Counted from the first letter of the stretch, positions 12,359 through 38,983 are shown. The stretch is DNA of 64,000 nt from Ulota crispa (GCA_963920765.1 OY987249.1:19130483-19194482), one strand, 5' to 3'. The notes: generated from the sequence alone by a model not told the origin. Numbers and translations: made by a program.

Positions 12359-12676
12359 TAAGGTAGCAACACCCATAACCATCACTGTACCCATAGCCAT
12401 CACCTTTAAAATCTTGGAAAATCTGTGGAAGTGAATAGATGTAATTACAAGGATGTACCATATATGAACATGAAACATTAGTGTTGGTATTAGGTGCAAT
12501 TGCCATTGGCTCTTAAAAATTTGACAATTTATTCTCACAACATCCAAATAACACATTTGAAAGTGCAAACTCATCATTTTTCATTTGCTAATAGGATCCT
12601 ATAATTTTCTAAATGTTTATTAATGATCATCATGTTCAAACCCCTTAATTTGACGGTTATGGATGCTGCTACCTTA
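12359..12676. mobile_element. TAAGGTAG-family element
   Basis: TAAGGTAGCAACACCCATAA is mirrored by a diverged GATGCTGCTACCTTA. The interior matches 33731-34027 read inverted (AATGATGAGTTTGCA, AGGATCCTATAA, GTACATCATTGTAATTACA-like). Confidence 0.75.
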
Positions 12677-12955
12677 ACAATAGGTATGAGTTCCCTTTTC
12701 TTGTACTCATGCTAGCCAATTAATCGCTTGCGGCTCTTGGAGGGCTCAAATTTGTCCTAATGGCTTCCAAGAAGCACACAAATCTAAGGTATTTTATTTT
12801 TTGGAGTAGAAAAATGCTCATCACAATGAACAGTTCCAATGCAAGTGGAAGTTTGCCCTCAGAGTGGTCTAATTTTTGGTAGTGCAATTACAGAGATTTG
12901 AGGGAGTCCAATTCAAGCATTCTATGACCAGACCGGGTTTTGCAAGTGACGGGTA

Positions 12956-13162
12956 TCAATACGATATCCAACCCGCGCCCAGCCCGTCCCCCGCAAGAGT
13001 CCCGCTTTTCCATACCGACACCTGAGCTCCTGCGCCAGCCAAGAAACCAATCGTTCCTTCTTCAGCTTCCCGATCGATTTGCTTCGGGAGATGCAGCAGG
13101 TCTCCAAATGCGGATCTCGCACGCTCAACCTGCGATGTGATAGATTCTTCAACGTCCAACAT
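12956..13162 (-). other. Possible divergently oriented open frame upstream of OST3
   Basis: A GC-rich 68-codon ATG frame (MLDVEESITSQVERARSAFG...) lies head-to-head with the OST3 gene. Its base composition is coding-like against the AT-rich surroundings, but I recognise no domain. Plus-strand frames overlap it, and no downstream exon is evident. It may equally be the GC-rich promoter or leader of OST3. Confidence 0.2.
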
Positions 13163-13191
13163 TCACATTCCAGACCCTTATTTCATCGAAA

Positions 13192-13251
13192 ATGGTCGAA
13201 GCGCTCGATGAGAGTGTGCAATTTTCACTCAGGAGTGCGGTAGAGGAGTAG
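13192..13251 (+). promoter_or_regulatory. Candidate upstream ORF in the OST3 leader
   Basis: A 19-codon ATG frame (MVEALDESVQFSLRSAVEE) ends 94 bp before the OST3 start codon. It can act as a uORF only if transcription starts upstream of 13192, which the sequence cannot show. Confidence 0.3.
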
Positions 13252-13345
13252 GTCACCATTCAGGATTTGTGAGAGAGTACGTGTTCAATCTCTTTGTTGC
13301 AGAATATGATCTCTAATTGATTGATTTTCCACGAATTTTTGTACA

Positions 13346-14365
13346 ATGGGAATGTTGAACCGGTATGTGGCGGCCATGGTGGTGGTGGTGGTGGTGGCAA
13401 TGGCAATGGTCGCGGAGGCGGACACGACTGAGGATCGGGTGGCGGAGCTTCAGCACTTGCAGTCTCGATCAAAAGACGGCGTAATCCGCATGACGGACAA
13501 CAAGTTTCGACAGATGGCGTCGACGGAGGCACCGCGCCCGTATTCTTTCATCATCTTCTTCGACGCGGAGCAGCTGTGGGCACAGCAGGAGCTTCGATTG
13601 CAAGAGTACCGGAAAGAGTTCGGATTGGTGGCGTCCGCGCACGTGAAGCACAACGAGCGGGGATCGGGAGAGGGGAAGGTGTTCTTCGTCGAGGTGGAAT
13701 TCAAGGACGGGCAGGGGGTATTCCGCATGTTCAATGTGCAAACCCTCCCTCACGTCCGATATCTTCCGCCGGGGAGTGGAGACGAGAAACTGAGCGAGGA
13801 GATGACCGGAGCTCGCAACGCAGAGGGTGTGGCGGCTTTTGTAACGACCAAAACGGGCCTCGAGTGCGGCGCTATTGAGCGACCGCCGTTTTTGAGCAGG
13901 AACCGCATGCTGGCGTTTCTTGGCTTGGTGCTGGTGTCGGCTCCCATGGTGGGGAAGAAGCTGGCGGCGCCGCGGTCTCCTCTGCGCGACACTAGGGTTT
14001 GGATGGCGGGCGCGCTGGTGATCTACTTCTTCAGTGTCTCCGGAGGAATGCACAACATCATTCGCAAAATGCCGCTCTTCATGGTGGACCGTAACGATCC
14101 GTCGAAGCTCGTCTTCTTCTACCACGGCTCCGGAATGCAGCTCGGTACCGAAGGCTTCGTTGTAGGGTTTCTGTACACATTGGTTGGCCTTCTTCTAGGG
14201 TTTATCACTCACATTGCGCCTCACTTCTCCTCCAAAAACTTGCAGAGGATCATCGTCATCTTCGCCATTACCGTCAGCTTCATCGCCGTGAGGAAGGTCA
14301 TTTCGCTTGACAACTGGAAAACGGGATACCATATCTACGCATTCTGGCCTCTCCGCTGGATGTAG
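13346..14365 (+). CDS. OST3: Oligosaccharyltransferase OST3/OST6 family subunit
   Basis: This intronless 339-aa frame matches plant OST3/OST6, an accessory subunit of the ER oligosaccharyltransferase that transfers N-glycan to nascent proteins. A signal peptide covers residues 1-25. A lumenal thioredoxin-like domain runs about 33-175, with YSFIIFFDAEQL and the cis-Pro motif TLPHV near 133. Four membrane segments lie at about 188-206, 217-237, 268-290 and 301-320; the family signature MHNIIRKMPLFMVDRNDP spans 235-252. The CxxC of yeast Ost3/Ost6 and animal MagT1/TUSC3 is absent: the matching position reads QQEL. I recall the same loss in plant members, so a redox role is unlikely and a structural or substrate-recruiting role likelier. 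Full length for the family. The first ATG directly precedes a hydrophobic signal sequence. The exon is GC-rich against AT-rich flanks. Confidence 0.95.
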   Translation: MGMLNRYVAAMVVVVVVAMAMVAEADTTEDRVAELQHLQSRSKDGVIRMTDNKFRQMASTEAPRPYSFIIFFDAEQLWAQQELRLQEYRKEFGLVASAHVKHNERGSGEGKVFFVEVEFKDGQGVFRMFNVQTLPHVRYLPPGSGDEKLSEEMTGARNAEGVAAFVTTKTGLECGAIERPPFLSRNRMLAFLGLVLVSAPMVGKKLAAPRSPLRDTRVWMAGALVIYFFSVSGGMHNIIRKMPLFMVDRNDPSKLVFFYHGSGMQLGTEGFVVGFLYTLVGLLLGFITHIAPHFSSKNLQRIIVIFAITVSFIAVRKVISLDNWKTGYHIYAFWPLRWM

Positions 14366-16297
14366 TAGCCATCTCCACCGCTCATCTCATTTCGGTAAAT
14401 CCTCGTTAAACCCTCGTTAAACCCCTCCCACTCCAATCTGAGTAACCCAATAGATTAGTGACAGCTCATTGTCGACCGTAATTTTTGCAGAGTGCGATTT
14501 TGGGCATATGTCACATGAAGTTTTGCCCAGATGTGTGTGCAAGTTCAGTGCATGGGATGGACTGAGATGGATTTTGGGCGTAAATCAAATGTTTCCTGAT
14601 GCCTTGATCTCTGCAAAGTTTGGAGCTAGGGCTCTGTGCTTTGGACTGTATTGTACCCTACAAAACAAGTGGTCATGAGAGAGAGAATGGTGTTCCATAT
14701 TCATAAGCCAATTAGTGCACACCGATGAGAAGCTTTTGAAAAGCTGAGATGGTTAATAGACATAACTCTCAGATCTTGGAGATTTTTTGCTGTTTTGAGA
14801 GGACAAGAGAGGATGGTGCCTCTCCTCTTCTTTTTTGCAATTGCAATGAGCCATGTGACAATGACATTGGCTCCAATTAAAGTTCACTTTGGTGTAGAGC
14901 CAGGGTTGACGTGCATACGCCAAAGCTTTGTTTTGTAATTTTTGATCTGCAATCTTGCATACAAATGAGCTGCATCTTTGTGAAACAATTGCGCATTTTG
15001 CTCAACATGTGCATCTTGGCTCCAATTCGTGTGAGGCTGATTTCATGCAATGTGGACTGAGCTTGAAAGGACTGTCCTTGTGCGGTGAAAGGCTGAATTG
15101 GTAGTGATGAATGCTATCCTGTAGATGCTTATAAACTTGGCTGTGCTAATGCTGAGATGTGCTATAACATACGGTTTCTTGCTGTTTCAGTGTTTTTCTT
15201 GACTAAAGAAAAAACATGTGGGTAATTCCAACTAGAGCCATGTATTTGCAGAGAACAGGTTTTTCCTTATATTGTTCTCAATTGCCTTACTGAAAGCCTC
15301 CTTGTACCATTCAAACACCTGAAAGCTTCTCAAGATTCCTCAGTGACCGGTTTGCACGTTTTTCGATGTAGAATCCGAATTCATGGTGTCTAGAGTTTTG
15401 TTTTTTGTGTGATTTTTCTTTGGTATGGAACTCATTTGTGGCCACGATTATTGCTCATTGCTTAACCCTTAAACGACCGAGGAGCCCTTTGCGGCCAATA
15501 TAATATTTCGTATTTGCTTGTATTTAGAATGCATCCACACCTTTACTACATTTGAGATCAACAAAGAAGTTAGAATATAGATCAATGCGGTTCTAGTGAG
15601 CTAGTCAAGATCTCAAATCAAAACTTTTTATTGGTAACAAATGCTAGTTATACGGCAGCATATTTACTATGCAATACGTAGAGTGGTCCTTTAAGGGGTA
15701 ATATGTACTCCAATGTAAGAGCACATTTTTGCAAGTAGGAATCACTAACATCCTGTTCGATACCCTATATTCATCAAGGATCTTCAAGTTGAATAATGCA
15801 TTTCTGACACTTTTATCGACTTTTCCAACGTATGAGCTCGACCGGAGGTCGAGATTGTGAGTAAAGATGAGATGGAGGATATGCACAAAGTGAATGTGGC
15901 AGGAGTAAAGACAGGCACTGCTGTGGCTATAACCTCATTGGACCTTTTGCACAGCCAAAATTATTGTCTAGATGTTCATACCCATGCGTTTATTACAACC
16001 GAATCGAAAATGGTTACGTATATTGAATACACCAATTTTGTGGGCCTAGGAGTGTAGACGGTCCATTTTATTACAAACAAGGATAAAAGTAAAAACTTGC
16101 CAATCCAATATCCATTCAACAAAGACCTCTTCAAGTAAAATTTTCCCATTACTATTTGGGTGCCATTTGATTTCCACGATTTTTTTTGTTTATAAACTAG
16201 TACTACTTCCCCTCCACTTGGGCATCTAAACCGGTTCCTTGCAAAAATGAACCAACTAAGCTTATCATTCCACTGAACAACGGATTCTGCAGACATT
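14366..16297. other. OST3 3' flank and intergenic DNA
   Basis: The first few hundred bases are probably OST3 3' UTR. I see no further gene. One TTAA element is at 15462-15702; the rest is unique-looking. Confidence 0.55.
15462..15702. mobile_element. TTAA-flanked element, about 240-bp subfamily
   Basis: TTAACCCTTAAACGACC at 15462 is mirrored by GGTCCTTTAAGGGGTAA near 15702, where the right TTAA has mutated. The interior (ATCCACACCTTTACTACATT, AGTTAGAATATAGA) matches 5278-5520 in the same orientation. Confidence 0.65.
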
Positions 16298-16413
16298 GAA
16301 GAGAAGGCAGGACGTTAAATGTTGCACTTGAAAGTTGCCCGAGCCGACGTGGCGGTCAGGGCGAGGCAAGGGCCCGGGTCTGACCTTGTCGCACGGCTGG
16401 TCAACAATGTCAT

Positions 16414-16525
16414 GCATCCCGTGTTTTGCATCATGTGTCGTGCATCTTGTGTTCTGCATACCGTGTCGTGCATCCCGTGTTCTACATCCCGTGTTCTGCA
16501 TTCCGCGTCTTGCATCTTGCGTCCT
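16414..16525 (+). repeat. 14-bp tandem array inside the foldback arm
   Basis: Eight copies of a 14-bp unit (GCATCCCGTGTTCT and close variants) run in exact 14-bp register. The opposite arm (about 18118-18178) carries only about five, so the array has contracted or expanded in one arm. Confidence 0.9.
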
Positions 16526-17109
16526 GCATCCTACGGTTTATACTAAGCCCGTTTTATTCAGAAAACTACTTGTAAGGAAGAGTGAGGGGTTTGTTCCATA
16601 TTGTTTGGAGCTTGGGGTGAGTTACTTTGGGTACAAGAAGGGCCACTTGAGAGAGAAGAAATACACAACCTCATTTCTTTCTAAGTGAAAAATGAAGGGA
16701 AAATACCAAAAATGCCCCTCAATTCATCAAAAATATTAGATATAACCCCCTGAGATTTGAAACAAATTTGGGATACTCAAATTTTGCATTTGTGAGAATA
16801 TTTTGGAGATCTAAATTGAGTTTTTTGATCATTCCTTCAAGATGTTTCATCATTGATGTAAGGTCTTGAAGAAATTATAATAAAACTCAATCTAAATCAC
16901 TTGAAAACTCTAAAAAATGAAAATTTTAGAAGTCCCAAAATCAAAGATTTCTCCCAAACTAATGAATATTGCATTCTAGCTTTGTGTACAAACATCAAAA
17001 ATACCCTTAGCGTTTTGTAAGAACATCAATTATATCATTGGTTGTCTTTGAGGATATCATTAACACCCCTTGTTTTTTGGAAGAATATAAAAAATGTCCC
17101 TCCATTAAT

Positions 17110-17196
17110 TTGAAATATCAAATATGCCCTTGTGTTACTTGAAATATCAAATATGCCCTTGTGTTATTTGAAACATCAAACATGCCCTTAGTTCTC
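17110..17196 (+). repeat. 29-bp tandem repeat at the arm-loop junction
   Basis: Three copies of a 29-bp unit beginning TTGAAATATCAAATATGCCC; the third is diverged. The opposite arm keeps one copy, so the left arm gained copies after the arms formed. Confidence 0.8.
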
Positions 17197-18284
17197 TTGT
17201 GCCTCTTATTGCCAAATTCAGTAAGTACTAGGAATAAAATGGAAATTACAAAATTAGACAAGAGTTGAATGCAAGCTCTTTGAGCTAAGGATTTTTGCAT
17301 GTAAAATTATTGAAGTCAGAGCCATTGCATATATTACATAGAAATTTTTGTTGTCATTTCATTACTTACAAAAAAAATTCAATAAAAAATCACAAAGAAA
17401 TTAGGGGTACTTGTGATGTTTACAAAAATAAATAAGAGTATAGTCTAGTTTATAAGATTTATATTCTTACATAAACCAAAGTGGCTTTTAACATTTCAAG
17501 TAACACAAGGGCATATTTGATATTTCAAATTAATGGAGGGACATTTTTTATATTCTTCCAAAAAACAAGGGGTGTTAATGATATCCTCAAAGACAACCAA
17601 GGATATAATTGATGTTCTTACAAAATGCTAAGGGTATTTTTGATGTTTGTACACAAAGCTAGAATGCAATATTCATTAGTTTGGGAGAAATCTTTGATTT
17701 TGGGACTTCTAAAATTTTCATTTTTTAGAGTTTTCAAGTGATTTAGATTGAGTTTTATTATAATTTCTTCAAGACCTTACATCAATGATGAAACATCTTG
17801 AAGGAATGATCAAAAAACTCAATTTAGATCTCCAAAATATTCTCACAAATGCAAAATTTGAGTATCCCAAATTTGTTTCAAATCTCAGGGGGTTATATCT
17901 AATATTTTTGATGAATTGAGGGGCATTTTTGGTATTTTCCCTTCATTTTTCACTTAGAAAGAAATGAGGTTGTGTATTTCTTCTCTCTCAAGTGGCCCTT
18001 CTTGTACCCAAAGTAACTCACCCCAAGCTCCAAACAATATGGGACAAACCCCTCACTCTTCCTTACAAGTAGTTTTCTGAATAAAACGGGCTTAGTATAA
18101 ACCGTAGGATGCAGGACGCAAGATGCAAGACGCGGAATGTAGAACACGGGATGTAGAACACGGGATGCACGACACGGTCGACTAACTGTGCGACGGGGTC
18201 AAACCTGGGCCCTTGCCCCGCCCTGAGCGCCACGTCAACTTGAGCAACTTTCAAAAGCAACATTTAACGTCCTGCGAAGAGAAG

Positions 18285-20082
18285 TGCCAGCACAAGCGTG
18301 CAAACAGCTCAACATGAGGGGCTTGCCATCTCTGCTCCATTTCTCAACTCCATAAGAACAGAGCCCATGTATGGGCACGCTCTATCGCATTTTAAGACTT
18401 GTATTTGAAAGTAGTTACAAAATTATTTGTTTACGTTGTACTTCACAGATTGGAAATTAACATCACCTCAGGATCCTTAGGAATCATGCGATCTGTACCT
18501 AGACCAGGGTCCGGGAAATATTTGAGATTTTTCGGTAGATTTTCTTCAATTCCTATATTGAATTGGTTTATCAAGGAGTTCTTTCGGTTATTTTCTCTAT
18601 TTCATACTAAAAACAAAAATTTAAAGATTTTTGACCCGTTTTTAGCTGAAGTTTATAAATTGCAAATGGTTTTTTCTGATTTCAATTGGCTAGCATTGAA
18701 CTAGCGGTAGGTTCTTCCCGAACCTTGATCTAGACTTCACTACAATCACCAACTCCAACTCTATTATTAGCACCTACAGCTCCAGATGTCCAACTCTGGC
18801 TCTAATAGCAGCTTCAATCCAATTGACTATGAAAAGTTAGCAAATGGGTCAAATAATAGTGGATTGACAACAAATGGAATTCCTATGCACTCATGGCTGT
18901 TACTTTGGGTGAGATTTAGCCAACAAATAGGATAGTTGGAAGGGTGGTCCACATAGCACACGTAGATGTGTTGGTTCAACGTCACAATTTAGGATTTTTG
19001 ACTTTAAAAAAGGAAAAATGAAATCATTTTTTTTTTTTCATTACATGATATAGCTTTAAATCCACATTGTGACTTCATGTTGGCAACAATGTGTAACTAG
19101 CATGTACAAAGTAAATTCTTTTTACCATTTTTTGGAGTGAGTTGACTACAATTAGCAAACACAAGCTCAACAAGGTGTTTCAAGTGGGCAGGGAGGCAAT
19201 CTGATTTGACATCCATGGGTGCAATTGTCAATGTTGGAATTGTCATTGGAGGCTCTAGAACTGCCATTTCGAGCTCTAGTGGATCCTAGAATGCTAAAAG
19301 ATATTGGATCCACTGCTGATATTGAAGTCACTACTACTAATACTTGCTTGATGTTACTACCATTAGGACCATGTTATTGGAAACTTATCAAAGGTTAAGA
19401 TAGCGACACCCCTCTTTGTAAGTGTTCCCATTGGCGTTACCTACTTTTGAACCTTGTGTCAATGATTGACAAATACAAAAAAATTGGTTATGGATGACAA
19501 ACTAATGGTTTTGGGTGATTGACATAACGGCTTTGAATGCCTCATCTCACTATTTAAAAATTCCTCAAGTTAGTATTATGAGAGTATGAGCACACTAAAG
19601 ATTTCACTAAAAGTCTTTTTAGCATCTCCTACACACAACTATACATTTCACTGATTTTGGACTATGAAAAATCTTTGTGAACAAATGCTTGTGATTGAAA
19701 ATTTAAAATTGATGCCAATATATTTGGTTTCCTCTTCCTTACTTAACAATATTTTTTTCAAAGTAACTGGAATACTGGAGGGGTAGCTCCGTTTTTGAAT
19801 GTTCGAAAAAAAAACCATCCTCAAACAAAACCTCATATTTGATAAAATAGTAGACTTCAGTGACAATGGCCCAGTCGTTCAGATGTACACTGGTCCTAGT
19901 TTCTTGAATTTTGGGCACTACAATCTCGGCGCTTTGAATCACGCTATTTTAACGAATATGTCCATCTTGATAAGTTGGAACAACAATCTGGACAAGCACG
20001 GAGCCCCAAACTGTGAAACTATCTATCCATTACAATGAGAAAAATCAAGTTAGAACCGAAGCTCTTAGATCCCACGACAGGC
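18285..20082. other. Intergenic DNA downstream of the receptor-kinase gene
   Basis: It holds an inverted copy of the CATGGTTGTCA repeat near 18925-19230 and a diverged TAAGGTAG-type copy near 19395-19700 (left end TTAAGATAGCGACACCC). I see no gene. The kinase transcript's 3' UTR should enter from the right. Confidence 0.55.
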
Positions 20083-34884
<14,802 letters not shown>

Positions 34885-35384
34885 CGCTCCTATCCTTGAT
34901 GCTTTGCTAGCTCCACACTCGCACGCACACTTTACCACGTGCTCCATTGTATGTAAACTATCTACACAGGCGTGGCGGCTCTGTCGGTACCGTCCCAGCC
35001 ACAACCTGTTATTTCTCCCACGAAAAAAACCTCTGGAAATGTTTTGTAGTTGGCAAGCTGGATTTGAGATTGTGTGTTGTGTGAGGGGCTCTAGGCTTCT
35101 GACAGTGGCAGAATGGTGGCTCCTGGCGTTGCTGGGTTTCAGCTCTCTGGCGCCTGAAGTCGGCATCCAAAGTCGATAAATTTGAATGGAACTCAAGATG
35201 CTCTGACAGGGGCTGTAGTAGAGGTACCGTGCCCGTCATACTGGTAGAGCATCTCCACCAGTGGCGCTAATCTCCATCAAGAGCAATATTAGAATTGAGG
35301 TCGGGTCGCTTTTCTTTTGCCCTCGCAATGTTAACCTCCACCCAGTTAAAAGTATCTTGAACTTCTTCTTTAGTAGGTAAGAGC

Positions 35385-36020
35385 ATCTCCTGTCACCCGC
35401 TTTGGTAAGCGTGAAGTTACATGAAATGGTGGGGTGTGGTTTGAAATTTTTTTGCGGTCCGGAAGGGTGAGGGTTGGCACTTGCTTAAGAACTTGCTTAA
35501 GAATTTGTAACAAAGGTACATCTAGTTGGGGAGTGACATTGTGACAATCTATGACTTCTATGTGTGTGAACATTATATGCAAGGAAGTTGTAAAGGGGGC
35601 TTGTAGAAAGTTGGATTTTGGCATAACCGCATATTTAATAAAATGGGAGATTGGGCACCTCCCAAAATAATCAAAGGAGACATAAAAAATTTCAATTTCA
35701 AATTAGTTTTGAAAGGTTTTATTGTAGTGGTGAAACCTTTTAATTTTAGGTAAAATCTGAAAGGTTTTATGTCAATTTAGCTTAAATTGAGTTGAATTGA
35801 CATAAAACCTTTTGTCAACTTTCCTTTACATTACCTCTCATTTCAACGGAAAACTCCCATTTTACTAAATATGAGGTTGCATGGTTGTGGCTAATTTTGG
35901 AGGCCCCACCCCTGCAAATTTGCGATTGTAGTGCTATTGAAGACTCAAAAATTGCAATCTGTCATGGGTTGGCAATAGATTTGTTTCTAGGATTCATTAC
36001 ATGGGTGGTTGGAGATGTTC
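35385..36020. mobile_element. GAGCATCTCC MITE containing a nested element
   Basis: GAGCATCTCC near 35385 is mirrored by GGAGATGTTC near 36015. Nested inside at about 35624-35878 is a CGCATATTTAATAAAATGGGAG element, inverted relative to 61019-61298 (AAACCTTTTAATTTTAGGT, CATAAAACCTTTTGTC). Another GAGCATCTCCACC end lies at 35248. The rest of 35240-36160 is upstream flank of the receptor-kinase gene. Confidence 0.6.
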
Positions 36021-36174
36021 TAATAGAACAAAGCAAGCTACTATTAATCTCTACACATTTTTATTTCAAATATGAAAATGTCAACAAGACAAGGGTTGCC
36101 TTGAAATATTCCTTCATCTGTATATGTACACTTGTGTCTGTATAATAAAATCTAAAAAATTTCAGCTTAAGTTT

Positions 36175-36336
36175 TTTCTAGTAGAAAACTTTGTTTTTTT
36201 GTTGTTTTGGTCATGTTGATTAGGATACTTTTCTGCTAATGTTCAATTGAAATTTATCAATTTTTGTTAAATGTCAACAGAAAAGTATCCTAATCAATGC
36301 AACCAAAACAACAAAAAATAGAGTCTTCTACTAGTG
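36175..36336. mobile_element. CACTA-type palindromic MITE
   Basis: CTAGTAGAAAAC at the left (outer CA lost) and TCTTCTACTAGTG at the right, with long internal arms (TTGTTGTTTTGGTCATGTTG and its mirror). The 38100-38281 element is the same family. Confidence 0.65.
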
Positions 36337-36396
36337 ATATCGCCACTTGGAGTCTAATTGAGGTGGATTACTATTGCTTCCCAAGTGCAACTTGTC

Positions 36397-37885
36397 TAAG
36401 GTAGGAGGCTCATGAATGGACCATCTAAAGGGAAGATGACATTTGTGAAAAAGTTGTGTTAGCTTAGCAATTTGAAAATATTTGTGATAGAAAGTCAAAG
36501 AAGAAATAATTCTATGGCCATTTAAGTTGAAGTTTTTTGAATTATTTAGTACAAATTAGCTACAACTTATCAAAGAAAAAGATGCGTAGGTAGGTATTCT
36601 TGATCATAGGCTATAGCATGCATGATTAAAAAGCAGCTTGTAAATGGAGCACACGAGCCCAAAAAATAACCACGATAAAATTGAGGATGCTCAACTAAGT
36701 TCATCAAAGCATGCAAGCATCCATTCCATATTCTAATACTCAAATTATGATTGAAAAAAAAATTCTTTAAGTATGACTTTCTATCTATATTTTACTAAAA
36801 GACAAAACCCAACACACTTATGACCAATAAGCATGTTAAATAGTAGCGCATGTCATTGACATAAGTTCCTAAAGCATTGCAAGCACAAGCACAATTTCTA
36901 AACATAAAAATTGTCACCTATTAATGGAGCTCTATGCACCGTTTTCTGGCAATTGTACCGCAACCTACAAACTGCTTTTGTTCACCTAGTTTTACATTTC
37001 CAAAACCTAGGCATTCTATAAAATAAAATTAGCATTTCATAATCTTGTATCACTAGCAATTAATTTTTACTCAATCCTAATCAAGCATACATAGGAAGTT
37101 TTGAGTTCCAAAAACAAAAACTCTAAATTTGGTGAATGATTTTACATAATATTCATGGTTTTACATGACAAATGATTAAAAAAAATTGATGATGAATTTT
37201 GAGATTTGATTGCATAGATTTGTAGGAAACATCCATACGCACACATTTTCTTCTAATAACAAGTATCTCCAAAGAGTTTTAAAATTTCTTCTATGTAGAT
37301 TTTAATGTTGAGGTGATTACAACTAAATCTTGTAAATTAGATATTTCTATATAGTAATCAAATTTTGCTATTTGACTTAGACATATGATTAGATTTGAAT
37401 CTATAAGCATAATGATATGGTTGTTAGGCCAAAATATAGTTAAAAAAATATAGATATCTATTTTACAAGATTTGATCATGATCACTTAAACATTAAAATC
37501 TACCTAGAAGGAACTTTATATTTGTTTGGAGATACTAGTTTTTAGAAGAAAAGATGTGCTTATGGATGTTTCTTACACATCCATGCAATCAAATCTCAAA
37601 AATTCATCACTAATTTTTTTAATCATTTGTCATGTAAAACCATGAATATTATGTAAAATCATTCACCAAATTTAGATTTTTTGTTTTGTGGAACTCAAAA
37701 CCTGCTATGCTTGATTAGGATTGAGTAAGAATTAATTGCTAGTGATACAAGATTATGAAATGCTAATTTTATTTTATAAAATGCCTATGTTTTTGAAATG
37801 TAAAACTAGGTGAATGAAAGCAGTTTGTAGGCTGGGGAACATGAGCCATTCAAAATGCCCAAACCAAATTCAAGCCTCCTACCTT
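36397..37885. mobile_element. Large TAAGGTAG-family element with internal foldback
   Basis: TAAGGTAGGAGGCT is mirrored by AGCCTCCTACCTTA 1.49 kb away. Inside, 36964-37831 is itself a long inverted repeat (CCTACAAACTGC ... GCAGTTTGTAGG) with arms of roughly 400 bp. No transposase frame. The segment 36600-36780 resembles, inverted, part of 50611-51228 (CATGCAAGCATCCATTCCAT). Confidence 0.75.
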
Positions 37886-38099
37886 ATCAATTTCACCATG
37901 ACAACTTATCACAAAATAACATAATACAAACTACATTAAGAATTAAGTCCTTTTTATCAAATCAAAGAATGTGTAAATTAGTCACTAGTAATTAAGATCA
38001 ATTCAAATTTTAAAACTTGTTGGGATATAGCGTAGTTTGGCAATGTGCCATCTTTGGATGATGGATATCATGAGTTCAAAATATAGTCAAATTGAACCT

Positions 38100-38281
38100 C
38101 ACTAGTAGAGAGATCAATTTTTTTTGTTGTTTTGGTCGCGTTGATCAAGATACTTTTTTGTTAGTATTCAACATAATTTGTTGGTTTCTGTTGATTCTAT
38201 TGATTTCTGTTGAAAAGCAACATAAAAGTATTTTGATCAATGCGACCAGAACAACAGAAAAAAATGAGCTTTCTACTAGTT
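38100..38281. mobile_element. CACTA-type palindromic MITE
   Basis: CACTAGTAGAGAG at the left and CTTTCTACTAGT at the right; arms share TTGTTGTTTTGGTCGCGTTG and its mirror. Same family as 36175-36336. Confidence 0.65.
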
Positions 38282-38419
38282 ACACTAGATTACATGGAGA
38301 CATTCTTTGACCATATTGTATACATATTTTAATCCAAAAAACATGGTGCTCATTCACTAAATTGATATAAATGGACTCCAGGTTTCAATAAAAAGTTTTC
38401 TTCTTACAACTGGATCAAC

Positions 38420-38736
38420 TAAGGTAGGAGCACCCATAAACGTCAAACTAAAGGTTTTTGAACATGATGACTATTAATAAATAGCTAGCAAATTACAAGA
38501 TCCTATTAGGAACAAAAAAAAATAAGGTTGCATTTTAGAATGTATTATTTGGATAGTGTATAATAAGTTATGAATTTTTAAAGAACAAACTGTCATTGCA
38601 CCCATAACCATTTTTAAGATTTCATGTTCAGATATTGTACATCCGTATCATTACATCTACCTACTTCTACAAATTTTCCAAGATTTCAGAGGTCACGCTT
38701 ATGTAGACCCTCACGAGGATGGGTGCTCCTACCTTA
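38420..38736. mobile_element. TAAGGTAG-family element upstream of the HDR gene
   Basis: TAAGGTAGGAGCACCCAT is mirrored by ATGGGTGCTCCTACCTTA. The interior follows 33731-34027 (TTTGAACATGATGACTATTA, AATAAATAGCTAGCAAATTA). It lies about 500 bp before the HDR start codon, near the likely promoter. Confidence 0.75.
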
Positions 38737-38983
38737 GAAACCAAATGGGCCATTTTAGAACTATGACTCTTTGGGCCTACGTGTACAATCGCGAGTGGAT
38801 GGATAGCTTTGAGAGATTTTCTGACCCAAGTCTCTTCAATTGCACCACTGACATTTCCAAACTCCTAATACCGCAATCCACATCCATCAACGAGTATAGA
38901 TGAAAACGGATGCGAAGGATGACATTCATCCAAGAATTACGCCTCACAATCTTCACCAATTCGCAGCACTGCCTGGATTGCCG

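Larger units (their letters stand above)
9896..12939. other. Intergenic AT-rich DNA with two small elements
   Basis: No frame here has plausible codon use or splice structure. Apart from the elements at 11290-11550 and 12359-12676, I see only AT-rich unique-looking sequence. Confidence 0.6.
16307..18275. mobile_element. Foldback Mutator-type element with 9-bp target duplication
   Basis: A 1,969-bp element starts GCAGGACGTTAAATG and ends with the exact complement. It is flanked by the perfect 9-bp direct repeat GAAGAGAAG (16298-16306 and 18276-18284). Nine-bp duplications are typical of the Mutator superfamily. The arms (about 16307-17148 and 17492-18275) nearly fill the element and leave a loop of about 345 bp. 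The outer 110 bp of the arms differ at roughly one base in seven; the inner 590 bp are almost identical. No transposase is encoded; the open frames across the arms are by-products of the short tandem array. Inside each arm is a copy of the CCATATTCATTAAAT-like repeat also found at 30247-30453. Confidence 0.9.

Noticed and set aside
13469-14125. 218-codon minus-strand frame
   Set aside because: Antisense shadow of the OST3 coding exon, open because of its GC-rich codon use.
16319-16688. Open frames with repeated Cys/Ser/His motifs (and a counterpart at 17950-18263)
   Set aside because: They are translations of the 14-bp array and flanking arm of the foldback element; the frame is open only because of the repeat.
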